DNA of 64,000 nt from Pontibacillus chungwhensis (GTDB lineage: Bacteria; Bacillota; Bacilli; Bacillales; BH030062), in NCBI RefSeq assembly GCF_030166655.1, contig NZ_CP126446.1, positions 1,860,001 through 1,924,000 of the forward strand. The letters run 5' to 3'. Below, piece after piece: positions 20,341 through 28,079 of this stretch. A model generated the notes under the pieces. It ran no database searches, had not been told where the DNA came from, and was given only the letters and a program-made list of their open reading frames with translations. Made by a program: the position numbers and the translations under genes. Positions within the stretch are counted from its first letter, which is position 1, and each line of letters begins with the position of its first letter.

Positions 20341-21222
20341 ATGTTAAAGGGCAAAATTGTAAAAGCGCTCAGTGGCTTTTATTATGTGCAGGATGGAAAT
20401 TCTGTTTATCCATGTAAAGGAAGAGGGAACTTTCGTAAGCGAAAGATCACTCCACTAGTGGGAGATAACGTTTCTTTTGAGATGGATGAGAATGAAGAAG
20501 GCTATATTCTAGATATAGACGAAAGAAAGAATGAATTAGTCCGTCCTCCTATCTCAAATATTGACCAGGCTATGATCGTAGCTTCTGTTGTAGAGCCAGA
20601 ATTTCGAACCATTTTAATGGACCGTTTCCTGGTGCTGATCGAATCCAAAAATATTACCCCTATTATTGTATTAACAAAGACGGATCTTGTAGATGAAGAA
20701 GAGCTCGAGAAATTAGCCTCTTATAAAAGGGACTATGAGAAGTTAGGGTATACCGTAATTATTGGCTCCTCAAAAGAGGAAGATGGTTTACAAGATATTA
20801 CCCCATATTTGGAAGGGAAAACAACCGTCATCGCAGGGCAATCAGGAGTTGGAAAGTCTTCCATGTTAAATTCCCTTAAGCCCCATCTTGATCTTGAAAC
20901 AAATGATATTTCTAGGAGCCTTGGACGAGGGAAGCACACGACCCGTCATGTTGAATTAATCGAAATGTATGGAGGATTAATTGCAGATACTCCAGGGTTT
21001 AGCTCTCTTGAGTTTCAAGAATTAGAATATGACGAATTGCCGGATTGTTTTCCTGAAATGCGTGAGCACGGTGAATATTGCAAATTTCGAGGATGTTTAC
21101 ACAATAAAGAGCCAAAATGTGCAGTTAAAGCAGCCGTAGAAGAAGGTGAAATTCCAACTTACCGCTATGAACATTACTTACAGTTCTTAGAAGAAATACA
21201 AAATAGGAAGCCGAGGTATTAA
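20341..21222 (+). CDS. rsgA: Ribosome small subunit-dependent GTPase A (RsgA/CpgA)
   Basis: A circularly permuted GTPase of 293 residues that acts in late 30S maturation. An OB-fold N-terminus (MLKGKIVKALSGFYYV) is followed by the G4 motif TKTD before the P-loop GQSGVGKSSMLNSL, then DTPGFSS; the zinc-binding C-terminal part shows CKFRGCLHNKEPKC. The ATG comes directly after the prkC stop. The order prkC-rsgA-rpe is the Bacillus one, and in B. subtilis the protein is a PrkC substrate, which fits the shared operon. Confidence 0.95.
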   Translation: MLKGKIVKALSGFYYVQDGNSVYPCKGRGNFRKRKITPLVGDNVSFEMDENEEGYILDIDERKNELVRPPISNIDQAMIVASVVEPEFRTILMDRFLVLIESKNITPIIVLTKTDLVDEEELEKLASYKRDYEKLGYTVIIGSSKEEDGLQDITPYLEGKTTVIAGQSGVGKSSMLNSLKPHLDLETNDISRSLGRGKHTTRHVELIEMYGGLIADTPGFSSLEFQELEYDELPDCFPEMREHGEYCKFRGCLHNKEPKCAVKAAVEEGEIPTYRYEHYLQFLEEIQNRKPRY

Positions 21223-21225
21223 GTT

Positions 21226-21879
21226 ATGACGAAAATTGCACCATCGATATTATCTGCTGACTTTGCAAAGTTAGGAGAAGAAATCAAAGATATAGAAAAA
21301 GGTGGAGCCGAGTATGTACACGTGGACGTAATGGATGGTCATTTTGTTCCAAATATTACAATCGGACCACTCATTGTAGACGCGATTAAACCACATACGA
21401 ACTTGCCGCTTGATGTTCATTTAATGATTGAGAATCCTGACCAGTATATTGCTCAGTTTGCTTCAGCTGGAGCAGATATTATCTCAGTTCATCAGGAGGC
21501 TTGTCCGCACCTCCATCGCACCATCCAGCTAATTAAGTCAGAAGGAGTCAAGGCTGGGGTTGTCATTAATCCAGCTACTCCTGTAGAGATGATTAAACCG
21601 GTTCTAGCAGATGTTGACTTAGTTCTTCTTATGACTGTAAACCCTGGTTTTGGCGGTCAGAAGTTCATTGAAAGTGTGGTTCCTAAGATTAAAGAAGTAG
21701 CAAGCCTTCGAGGAGAGAATGGCTATCACTTTGAAATTGAAGTTGATGGCGGAGTTAAAGAAGGGACAGCCAACACGTGTGTAGAAGCAGGGGCAGATGT
21801 TCTTGTGGCTGGAAGTGCAGTTTTTAATAAAGAAGATCGAGGCGAAGCCATTCAAGCGTTGTTGGCTTCTCGCGTTTAA
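21226..21879 (+). CDS. rpe: Ribulose-phosphate 3-epimerase
   Basis: Interconverts ribulose 5-phosphate and xylulose 5-phosphate in the pentose phosphate pathway. It is a 217-residue TIM barrel with the metal and catalytic motifs [25 protein letters not shown] and VDGGV all intact. The ATG at 21226 is three bases after rsgA, and the gene is the last before a hairpin terminator at 21942, so it closes the prpC-prkC-rsgA-rpe unit. Confidence 0.95.
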   Translation: MTKIAPSILSADFAKLGEEIKDIEKGGAEYVHVDVMDGHFVPNITIGPLIVDAIKPHTNLPLDVHLMIENPDQYIAQFASAGADIISVHQEACPHLHRTIQLIKSEGVKAGVVINPATPVEMIKPVLADVDLVLLMTVNPGFGGQKFIESVVPKIKEVASLRGENGYHFEIEVDGGVKEGTANTCVEAGADVLVAGSAVFNKEDRGEAIQALLASRV

Positions 21880-21941
21880 TTCTTTTCTTACGTGGTCGGG
21901 ATGAGGCATTTCCTGACTTCGATTAAAATGAACAAGTCGAT

Positions 21942-21982
21942 AAAAAAGGCTGACCCTTTAGGAATGGGCTCAGCCTTTTTTC
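21942..21982 (+). terminator. Intrinsic terminator after rpe
   Basis: Stem AAAAAAGGCTGA with TCAGCCTTTTTT, with extra GGG/CCC pairs after one bulged base, ending in a T run. The preceding 62 bases show nothing coding. Confidence 0.85.
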
Positions 21983-22006
21983 ATAGACTGTAGAAAGGGT
22001 GTAATC

Positions 22007-22675
22007 ATGAAAGGAATCGCAATTGTTGGGGGAGGGCCAGGTGAACATATCCCTGCGTTACACCGATATAAGGAAGAGGAACTTACTTGGATTGGGGCAG
22101 ATCGCGGAGCTATCACCCTTGTGAATGAAGGCATCTCCCCTGATTATGCCGTTGGAGACTTTGATTCTGTATCGAAAGAAGAGTTAGAAGAAATTAAACA
22201 TTCATCAAAGGAATTTACTAAACACCCTGCTGAAAAAGATGAGACGGATTTAGAGATTGCAGTTCGTAAAGCTTTATCCTTGGAAGCGGAGGTTATTTAT
22301 TTCTTTGGAGTTACTGGGGGAAGGCTTGATCATGCTTTAACTAATTTGCAGATTCTTGCACCTCTTGAGAATCAGGGGATCAAGGGAGTTGTGATTGATA
22401 AAGGAAATTGGGTTGAATGTAAATCACCAGGAAGGCATGAGGTTTTCAATGACCCTGATTACCCCAATATTTCTTTTATCCCATTCACTCCTGAAGTACG
22501 TGGATTAACACTAGGCGGTTTTTATTATCCTTTAGAAAATGCCTATGTTCCATGGGGCTCTACGCTGTGTGTGTCGAATAAGCTTATTTCAGAAAAAGGT
22601 ACTTTTTCATTTGAGCATGGCATACTATTACTAATAAAGAGCCGAGATGTACTAAGTGAATCCAGGAAGTCCTAA
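22007..22675 (+). CDS. thiN: Thiamine diphosphokinase
   Basis: Transfers pyrophosphate from ATP to thiamine to give thiamine diphosphate; 222 residues. The catalytic domain shows GADRGAITLVNEGISPDYAV, the acidic DFDS motif, KDETDLEIAV and GGRLDHALTN; the C-terminal beta-sandwich thiamine-binding domain follows (GLTLGGFYYPL, GSTLCVSNKL). The ATG at 22007 follows AGAAAGGGTG. It lies between a terminator and spoVM, as in B. subtilis. Confidence 0.94.
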   Translation: MKGIAIVGGGPGEHIPALHRYKEEELTWIGADRGAITLVNEGISPDYAVGDFDSVSKEELEEIKHSSKEFTKHPAEKDETDLEIAVRKALSLEAEVIYFFGVTGGRLDHALTNLQILAPLENQGIKGVVIDKGNWVECKSPGRHEVFNDPDYPNISFIPFTPEVRGLTLGGFYYPLENAYVPWGSTLCVSNKLISEKGTFSFEHGILLLIKSRDVLSESRKS

Positions 22676-22715
22676 GGCTATGAAAGGTCATTGTATGTTA
22701 GAGGAGGGGGACCAG

Positions 22716-22796
22716 TTGAAATTTTATACCATTAAACTCCCACGCTTCATTGGTGGTTTCGTGCGCGTCATCATAGGTACCTTCAAAAAAGACTAA
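22716..22796 (+). CDS. spoVM: Stage V sporulation protein SpoVM (26 residues)
   Basis: A tiny amphipathic-helix peptide that senses the convex forespore membrane and anchors the spore coat ATPase SpoIVA. Translated from TTG it reads MKFYTIKLPRFIGG then FVRVIIGTFKKD, 26 residues, the same length and pattern as B. subtilis SpoVM, including the Pro9 and the basic, hydrophobic helix with a KKD end. The TTG start follows GAGGAGGGGG at suitable distance. The position between thiN and convergent rpmB is the conserved one. Sporulation-specific (SigE) control is expected, but I could not place a convincing SigE promoter. Confidence 0.95.
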   Translation: MKFYTIKLPRFIGGFVRVIIGTFKKD

Positions 22797-22850
22797 CGGC
22801 GTACGGCGTCTAAAATGTTCTTATTCGTTGTAATCCTTTATCTGTGAAAT

Positions 22851-22884
22851 ACAAAAAAAGCACCCCGAAGGGTGCTTTTTTTGT
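22851..22884. terminator. Bidirectional terminator between spoVM and rpmB
   Basis: Perfect 15-bp stem (22851-22865 with 22870-22884) with a CGAA tetraloop and seven-base T and A runs on the two sides. Works for both converging genes. Confidence 0.92.
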
Positions 22885-22903
22885 ATGGTAAAATGGGTAG
22901 CGA

Positions 22904-23092
22904 TTAAACGCGTTGGATTTTACCGGATTTAAGAGCACGTGTTGAAACGTAAACTTTTTGAGGTTTACCATCGATCATAACACGTACTTTTTGTACGTTT
23001 GATTTAAATTGACGTTTACTAGCGTTCATAGCGTGTGAACGGTTGTTTCCAGTAGTTGTTTTACGGCCTGTAACGACACATTTACGACTCAT
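22904..23092 (-). CDS. rpmB: 50S ribosomal protein L28
   Basis: A 62-residue ribosomal protein beginning [20 protein letters not shown] and ending [10 protein letters not shown]. The single Cys (MSRKCVVTG) means only part of the zinc-ribbon pattern seen in some L28 proteins is present. The ATG at 23092 follows GTAGGAGGG on the minus strand; an in-frame extension to 23176 is untranslated leader. The inverted position relative to yloU is the usual Bacillus arrangement. Confidence 0.96.
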   Translation of the reverse strand: MSRKCVVTGRKTTTGNNRSHAMNASKRQFKSNVQKVRVMIDGKPQKVYVSTRALKSGKIQRV

Positions 23093-23147
23093 AATTTTCC
23101 CTCCTACTTGCACTAAAGCTTTCATGTATATCTTCAAATACTTATTT

Positions 23148-23176
23148 AATTTATCATACAGCCATGAAGATTTCAA
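23148..23176 (-). promoter_or_regulatory. Probable promoter of rpmB
   Basis: On the minus strand TTGAAA (23171-23176), 17 bp, TAAATT (23148-23153), 56 bp upstream of the ATG. Confidence 0.4.
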
Positions 23177-23260
23177 CAGGTTTGACGAAATATATCAAGA
23201 AAAGTCACTTGACAGATAAAATGTTTTCGTCCATTGTTAAATAGGGTTTTCATGAGCTTT

Positions 23261-23294
23261 TACACAAGAAGCTTTTCTTTTTGTGTAGTTTTTT
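23261..23294 (+). terminator. Intrinsic terminator upstream of yloU
   Basis: An 11-bp stem (23261-23271 with 23277-23287, one G-U pair), loop CTTTT, then six T. No plus-strand gene lies immediately upstream; a consensus TTGACA at 23209 suggests a short terminated transcript. Confidence 0.65.
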
Positions 23295-23396
23295 GCAATT
23301 TGTGTCGGATTTCTTCCAGACAACCAGTACTTTTAAATTCAGTCTCGTTATAGTAAAATGACGTTAAGTATGGAAGAGAACGAAGGAGGATCCAAT

Positions 23397-23759
23397 ATGT
23401 CCATTGATTTAAATACAAATTTTGGTCATGTAACCATTACAAACGAAGTCATTGCTACCGTTGCAGGTGGTGCAGCTGTAGAATGTTACGGAATTGTAGG
23501 TATGGCTTCAAAGAATCAAATTAAAGATGGCCTTACTGAAATACTGCGAAAAGAAAACTTCGCTCGCGGAGTAATCGTGCGTCAGGAAGAAGAAGAAACA
23601 CATATTGATATGTATATTATCGTAAGCTATGGAACAAAGATTTCAGAGGTTGCCTCTAATGTACAATCACAAGTGAAATATACATTAAATAAAACAGTTG
23701 GCTTGTCCGTAGACTCTGTAAATATTTACGTTCAGGGTGTGCGTGTTTCAAATGATTAA
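23397..23759 (+). CDS. yloU: Asp23/Gls24-family protein YloU
   Basis: A 120-residue Asp23/Gls24-family protein. Family members are small envelope-stress or membrane-associated proteins of uncertain biochemistry. Core motifs: TNFGHVTITNEVIATVAGGAAVE and the C-terminal VGLSVDSVNIYVQGV. The ATG at 23397 follows GAAGGAGGA; the upstream in-frame ATG at 23358 lacks a ribosome-binding site. It is cotranscribed with fakA, 36 bases downstream, a pairing seen throughout Bacilli that suggests a shared envelope or lipid role. Confidence 0.9.
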   Translation: MSIDLNTNFGHVTITNEVIATVAGGAAVECYGIVGMASKNQIKDGLTEILRKENFARGVIVRQEEEETHIDMYIIVSYGTKISEVASNVQSQVKYTLNKTVGLSVDSVNIYVQGVRVSND

Positions 23760-23795
23760 TTGACAAGTTAGTGGATGATGAAGGAGGAAGTCGGA

Positions 23796-25466
23796 GTGAC
23801 GATAAGGACGTTAGATGGAGCAACGTTTGCAGAAATGGTGCTCTCCGGAGCAAACCATTTAACAAACAATGCGAATATGATCGACGCTCTTAATGTATTC
23901 CCTGTTCCAGATGGAGATACAGGTACAAATATGAATTTATCAATGACATCAGGAGCGAATGAAGTAAGGAATGTACAAGCTGACCATGTCGGTGAAGTAG
24001 CAAAAAGCTTAGCGAAAGGTTTGTTGATGGGGGCACGCGGAAATTCAGGTGTTATCTTATCCCAACTTTTCAGAGGTTTTTCGAAAGCTATTGAAGATAA
24101 AGAAACCATTACAACAGTTGACTTTGCAGAAGCAATGAACCAGGGTGTTAAGACTGCTTATAAAGCCGTAATGAAACCTGTAGAAGGAACGATCCTTACC
24201 GTTGCTAAAGATTCTGCTGAAGCCGCTTACAAAATTGCGGAGCAGGAAGAAGACATTGTAGTCTTTATGGAAGAGATGATTAACCACGCAAAATCTTCCT
24301 TAAAGCGTACTCCAGAGCTATTACCTGTTCTGAAAGAAGTTGGAGTAGTGGATAGTGGTGGCCAAGGTCTAGTTACGATCTATGAAGGATTCCTAGCTAA
24401 TTTAAAAGGTGAGGAATTGCCAGCTACAAACGAAGCCGGACCAACTATGAATGATATGGTTAATGCCGAACACCATAAACTTGCTCAGGACTATATGAGT
24501 ACAGATGAAATTGAATTTGGTTACTGTACTGAATTTATGGTGAAATTCGAACAAGAGAAATTATCTCAACACCCTTATGATGAAGAAGCATTCAGACAAG
24601 ACTTAAGCAAACTTGGTGATTCGTTGCTTGTAGTTTCTGATGAAGAACTCATCAAAGTCCATGTGCATGCTGAAACACCAGGTGACGCCTTAACACTAGG
24701 ACAACGTTACGGAAGTCTTGTGAATATGAAGATTGAGAATATGCGTGAACAGCACACTTCTATTGTAGGTGAACAAAAGAAAGAACAGCCTGTGAAGAAA
24801 GAAAAGGCTGACTTCGCGATTGTAACCGTTGCGATGGGTAGTGGCATTAAAGAAATGTTTGAAAGTCTTGGAGCTACTGTTGTCATTGAAGGTGGACAAA
24901 CTATGAATCCAAGTACACAAGACATTACAAATGCAATTGAAGAAGCACATGCGAAAAAAGTCATCGTACTACCGAATAACAAGAATATCGTAATGGCAGC
25001 TGAACAAGCTGCGGAGCTTGCTGATGATCATGTTGTCGTGGTTCCGACAAAGACGGTTCCACAAGGTATGAGTGCACTGCTTGCCTTCCATCCGGAACAA
25101 TCGATTGAAGATAATCAAGAAGGAATGAAGGAAGCTGCTAATTCCGTTAAAACAGGTCAGTTAACGTATGCTGTACGTGACACCCAGATTGATGGAATGA
25201 CGATTGAAAAAGGGAATTTCATGGGCATTTTAGAAAGTAGCATTTCTTCTACCCATCAGGATAAACTTGAAGCTGCAAAACAACTTCTTCGAGACATGAT
25301 TGATGAAGAAGAAGATGAAATTCTCACCATCCTGCAAGGTGAGGACGCCACTTCAGAAGAAGTAGAGGCGCTTGAAAGCTTCTTAGAAGAAAACTTTGAG
25401 GACCTCGAAGTAGAAGTTTATAAGGGTAATCAACCGATCTATTCCTTTATTTTCTCTGTTGAATAA
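23796..25466 (+). CDS. fakA: Fatty acid kinase subunit FakA (DAK2 domain, YloV)
   Basis: The ATP-binding subunit of fatty acid kinase, which phosphorylates exogenous fatty acids held by FakB so that PlsX/PlsY can use them. It has 556 residues. The N-terminal DhaL-like domain has the Mg-binding VFPVPDGDTGTNMNLSM and GLLMGARGNSGVILSQL; the C-terminal DegV-like/FakA middle domains follow from about residue 330. The start is GTG at 23796 (MTIRTLDGATF), supported by AAGGAGG eight bases upstream and by the family N-terminus. plsX lies 6 kb downstream in the fapR operon. Confidence 0.92.
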   Translation: MTIRTLDGATFAEMVLSGANHLTNNANMIDALNVFPVPDGDTGTNMNLSMTSGANEVRNVQADHVGEVAKSLAKGLLMGARGNSGVILSQLFRGFSKAIEDKETITTVDFAEAMNQGVKTAYKAVMKPVEGTILTVAKDSAEAAYKIAEQEEDIVVFMEEMINHAKSSLKRTPELLPVLKEVGVVDSGGQGLVTIYEGFLANLKGEELPATNEAGPTMNDMVNAEHHKLAQDYMSTDEIEFGYCTEFMVKFEQEKLSQHPYDEEAFRQDLSKLGDSLLVVSDEELIKVHVHAETPGDALTLGQRYGSLVNMKIENMREQHTSIVGEQKKEQPVKKEKADFAIVTVAMGSGIKEMFESLGATVVIEGGQTMNPSTQDITNAIEEAHAKKVIVLPNNKNIVMAAEQAAELADDHVVVVPTKTVPQGMSALLAFHPEQSIEDNQEGMKEAANSVKTGQLTYAVRDTQIDGMTIEKGNFMGILESSISSTHQDKLEAAKQLLRDMIDEEEDEILTILQGEDATSEEVEALESFLEENFEDLEVEVYKGNQPIYSFIFSVE

Positions 25467-25568
25467 GAGGTTGAAGAAGATGAAGTAGTTCGATGGAAGG
25501 GAGCAAGACGCGTGGCTCTTCAATCGGACTGCTTTTTATTTTACTTATGCCATTTATATGGAGGTTCT
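25467..25568 (+). other. Gap after fakA, no feature
   Basis: About 100 bp between fakA and the mobile-element remnant. There is no clear terminator; only weak complementarity such as TTGAAGA/TCTTCAA. No coding potential seen. Confidence 0.4.
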
Positions 25569-25576
25569 TAAAAATT

Positions 25577-25816
25577 GGCTGTGTTAAAGTTGGTTGTTGA
25601 TTTTTTACACGTTACATTTTAGTCCCTAATATGGAGTGCCGGAAAGTGAGTATGTTTCCGTTAGCGTTAGTCTGAGCGTAAGGTGGTTCGGGAAATCACT
25701 CGCTTCCCCATACACCCTAAGCACTAGTCAGTGAAGACGGCCCCATCTAAACTTAAATATCTCAGCTTTGGGTATTGAACAATCCTATAAAATAACAACA
25801 CTAATATAACAGAACC
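25577..25816. mobile_element. 240-bp MITE or decayed insertion sequence with 8-bp target duplication
   Basis: The ends are imperfect inverted repeats of about 30 bp: left begins GGCTGTGTTAAAGTTGG, right (reverse complement) begins GGTTCTGTTATATTAG, and both continue with GTTGTT and a T-rich stretch. The element is flanked by an exact 8-bp direct repeat TAAAAATT (25569-25576 and 25817-25824). The interior has no open reading frame and includes an inner imperfect inverted repeat (GGAAAGTGAG against CTCGCTTCC, about 25640-25710). The GGTTCTGTT end and 8-bp duplication resemble IS6-family elements, but the family cannot be fixed without a search. Confidence 0.75.
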
Positions 25817-25818
25817 TA

Positions 25819-25862
25819 AAAATTAAAAGAGCATTGAACCGAAAAGGGGTTCAATGCTCTTT
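25819..25862 (-). terminator. Intrinsic terminator of the minus-strand permease gene
   Basis: Exact 15-bp arms AAAGAGCATTGAACC (25826-25840) and its complement (25848-25862), with a T-rich tail in the minus-strand direction. The right-hand target duplication of the mobile element overlaps this tail. Confidence 0.85.
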
Positions 25863-25883
25863 ATTTGCATTCAGAAGGCTTAT

Positions 25884-27161
25884 TTATAACCCTAATGCTT
25901 TAATAATAAATTCGGTTAAGAACATACCTGCAATAATAACTACAGGAAGAGTAACCTTATTTCTTTGTCCGCTTGCCATTTTAACGATAGGGTAAGCGAT
26001 AAAGCCAAATGCCATTCCATCTGCGATGCTATTCGTAAACGGAATCATCACAATGATTAAAAAGGCAGGCATGGCTTCTGTTAAATCATCGAAGGCAATA
26101 TGACGGACGTTTTGAACCATTAGTGCACCTACAATAATTAAAATAGGGCTAATGGCCATGGAAGGAATCCATGATATAAACGGGATTAGTCCAAGGGTAA
26201 GCAAAAACAATAGACCTGTTGTGATGGCTGCTTTACCAGTTCGGCCATTTGATGCAATCGTTGCGGCGCTTTCTGCTGAAGAAACTGTTGGGGAAGTTCC
26301 AAAGAAAGCGCATGTAAATGCCGAGAAAGCCGTTGATTGAAATGAGCGTTTGAACTTGCTCATATCCCCGGCCATGGAAAGCTGTCCATTGATAAGTCCC
26401 ATATTTTCAAATACAAGAACGATCGTTAGTGGAAAGACACCTAACCAAAAAGCGAGTTCATCAATAGCTGAAAATGATGGGAGGAACATCCATTCTGCGT
26501 CCCATACAATGCTCGTTGTGCCTCCATCTAAAATTCCGAAGAAATAGGCTAGTGCGGTTCCAAATCCCATTGTTAACAGAAAATGGCCGGGAACATTTTT
26601 AATGAAAAGGAAAATCCCTGCTGCTAGAGTTAGCAAACTAACTAGCACGGTTGGGGAAGTGAAATGACCTAATTCGATCAAAGAATGTTCGCCTTGTGTA
26701 ATCAAACCGCCTTTTTCTAAACCGATAAACGTCAAAAATAAGCCTAAACCGACTGTAATCGCGTGTTTTAAAGAATCTGGTATGGCCTCTTGGAGCCATG
26801 AACCAAGCTTCGTTAGCGCAATTATGATGAAAAGGACGGATGAAACAAGTACGACGCCTAAACCTTCTTGGAAAGAAAGTCCACCACCTTGGACAATGGA
26901 ATAAGCGAATAAAGCATTTACTCCCATTCCAGGAATGAGAATCATCGGTGCATTCGCAAAGAATCCAATGATTAAGCAACCTACAAAGCTGGCTAAAATA
27001 GTCGCGATCATACCGGCTTGATAACTGATACCCGCTTCACTTAGGATCGAACCGTTAACAGCTACTATATAAACGGTAGTTAAATAGCCAATAAGACCTG
27101 CCATCATCTCGGTTTTTAAGGATGTTTTTGCTTCTTGTAATCCAGGGTTTTGTTGTTTCAT
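25884..27161 (-). CDS. NCS2/AzgA-family purine permease (second copy)
   Basis: A 425-residue polytopic transporter of the AzgA branch of NCS2, distinct from the permease at 7777. It starts with a soluble QNPGLQEAKTSLKTEMMAGL segment; family motifs are IPGMGVNALFAY near residue 82, FENMGLINGQ near 253 and the ATIASNGRTG region near 300. Substrate is probably a purine base but cannot be specified. The ATG at 27161 follows GAGGGG. The gene is inserted, in reverse, between fakA and sdaAB, which are neighbours in B. subtilis. It has its own promoter, a downstream palindrome that looks like an operator, and a strong terminator. Confidence 0.82.
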   Translation of the reverse strand: MKQQNPGLQEAKTSLKTEMMAGLIGYLTTVYIVAVNGSILSEAGISYQAGMIATILASFVGCLIIGFFANAPMILIPGMGVNALFAYSIVQGGGLSFQEGLGVVLVSSVLFIIIALTKLGSWLQEAIPDSLKHAITVGLGLFLTFIGLEKGGLITQGEHSLIELGHFTSPTVLVSLLTLAAGIFLFIKNVPGHFLLTMGFGTALAYFFGILDGGTTSIVWDAEWMFLPSFSAIDELAFWLGVFPLTIVLVFENMGLINGQLSMAGDMSKFKRSFQSTAFSAFTCAFFGTSPTVSSAESAATIASNGRTGKAAITTGLLFLLTLGLIPFISWIPSMAISPILIIVGALMVQNVRHIAFDDLTEAMPAFLIIVMIPFTNSIADGMAFGFIAYPIVKMASGQRNKVTLPVVIIAGMFLTEFIIKALGL

Positions 27162-27197
27162 GTAAACCCCTCAATATGAAATTGCCCTCTCCCACCC

Positions 27198-27216
27198 GAT
27201 TATGACGTACATAATC
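27198..27216 (-). promoter_or_regulatory. Palindromic operator-like site before the permease gene
   Basis: Perfect inverted repeat GATTATG-ACGTA-CATAATC at 27198-27216 (centre ACGTA). It lies just downstream of the predicted start point of transcription and upstream of the ribosome-binding site, a typical repressor position. The cognate regulator is unknown. Confidence 0.5.
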
Positions 27217-27227
27217 CACAAATTATA

Positions 27228-27256
27228 ATTATAGGGAAGTCTGTTTATTTTATCAA
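27228..27256 (-). promoter_or_regulatory. SigA-type promoter of the second purine permease gene
   Basis: On the minus strand TTGATA (27251-27256), 17-bp spacer, TATAAT (27228-27233). Confidence 0.65.
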
Positions 27257-27286
27257 CTACTCTTCATACTCGAACGCGTTTATTTT

Positions 27287-27295
27287 TGTTATAAT
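27287..27295 (+). promoter_or_regulatory. Extended -10 promoter for sdaAB
   Basis: TG-T-TATAAT (27287-27295) without a good -35. The 93-base leader before sdaAB holds no clear hairpin. Confidence 0.45.
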
Positions 27296-27394
27296 AGAAT
27301 CGTCTGATCTCAAAATCTCTCAAGTATTGAATGCGCTTACATCTCTAGGTGTAAAACTTATAAATAAAAAATGAATGATAGGATGGTGGTACAA

Positions 27395-28057
27395 ATGAAG
27401 TTTAAATCCGTTTTTGATATTATTGGGCCTGTTATGATAGGCCCTTCAAGTTCCCACACTGCTGGAGCTGCTCGTATTGGAAGAGTGGCTCGAACATTGT
27501 TTGGTCGTGAGCCCAAATGGGTGACCGTTCATTTGTATGGTTCTTTCGCAAAAACGTATAAAGGCCATGGAACAGACGTGGCCATAGTTGGGGGAGTACT
27601 TGATTTTGAAACGTGGGATACTCGAATTAGTACATCTCTCGATCTTGCGAAAGAAAAGGGGATTAAGGTGCGTTTTGAAGTAGAAGATGCTCATACAGAC
27701 CACCCTAATACGGCTCGGGTTCGAATTGGTGATGAGCAAGGAGACCTTGAGTTAGTCGGAATCTCCATTGGTGGAGGGAAAGCGGAAATAACAGAATTAA
27801 ATGGCTTTGAATTAAGACTCTCTGGTAACCATCCCGCTATTTTGGTTATGCATAATGATCGCTTTGGCTCTATTGCTTCTGTTACCCAGACCCTTGCTAA
27901 ACATGAAATTAATATTGGGCATATGGAAGTGTCAAGGAAAGAAATGGGGAAAGAAGCGCTAATGGTTATAGAAGTCGACCAGAATGTGAGCGATGATCTC
28001 TTAAGAGAGCTTGAGAGTTGTGACCATATCTTACAGGTAGCGAAAGTCGTTGATTAA
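27395..28057 (+). CDS. sdaAB: L-serine ammonia-lyase, iron-sulfur-dependent, beta subunit
   Basis: The 220-residue beta subunit of the [4Fe-4S] L-serine dehydratase that converts serine to pyruvate and ammonia. The conserved start KFKSVFDIIGPVMIGPSSSHTAGA is intact. The C-terminal ~75 residues form an ACT domain (ILVMHNDRFGSIASVTQTLAKHEINIGHMEV). The ATG at 27395 follows AGGATGGTGG; the upstream ATG at 27371 would add eight residues absent from the family. It forms a two-gene unit with sdaAA. Confidence 0.94.
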   Translation: MKFKSVFDIIGPVMIGPSSSHTAGAARIGRVARTLFGREPKWVTVHLYGSFAKTYKGHGTDVAIVGGVLDFETWDTRISTSLDLAKEKGIKVRFEVEDAHTDHPNTARVRIGDEQGDLELVGISIGGGKAEITELNGFELRLSGNHPAILVMHNDRFGSIASVTQTLAKHEINIGHMEVSRKEMGKEALMVIEVDQNVSDDLLRELESCDHILQVAKVVD

Positions 28058-28079
28058 TAGATAAGAGGAGGAATTGGTA

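Noticed and set aside
22680-22715. SigE promoter for spoVM
   Set aside because: CATACTAT-like -10 sequences occur near 22620 but without a matching -35; not supportable by eye.
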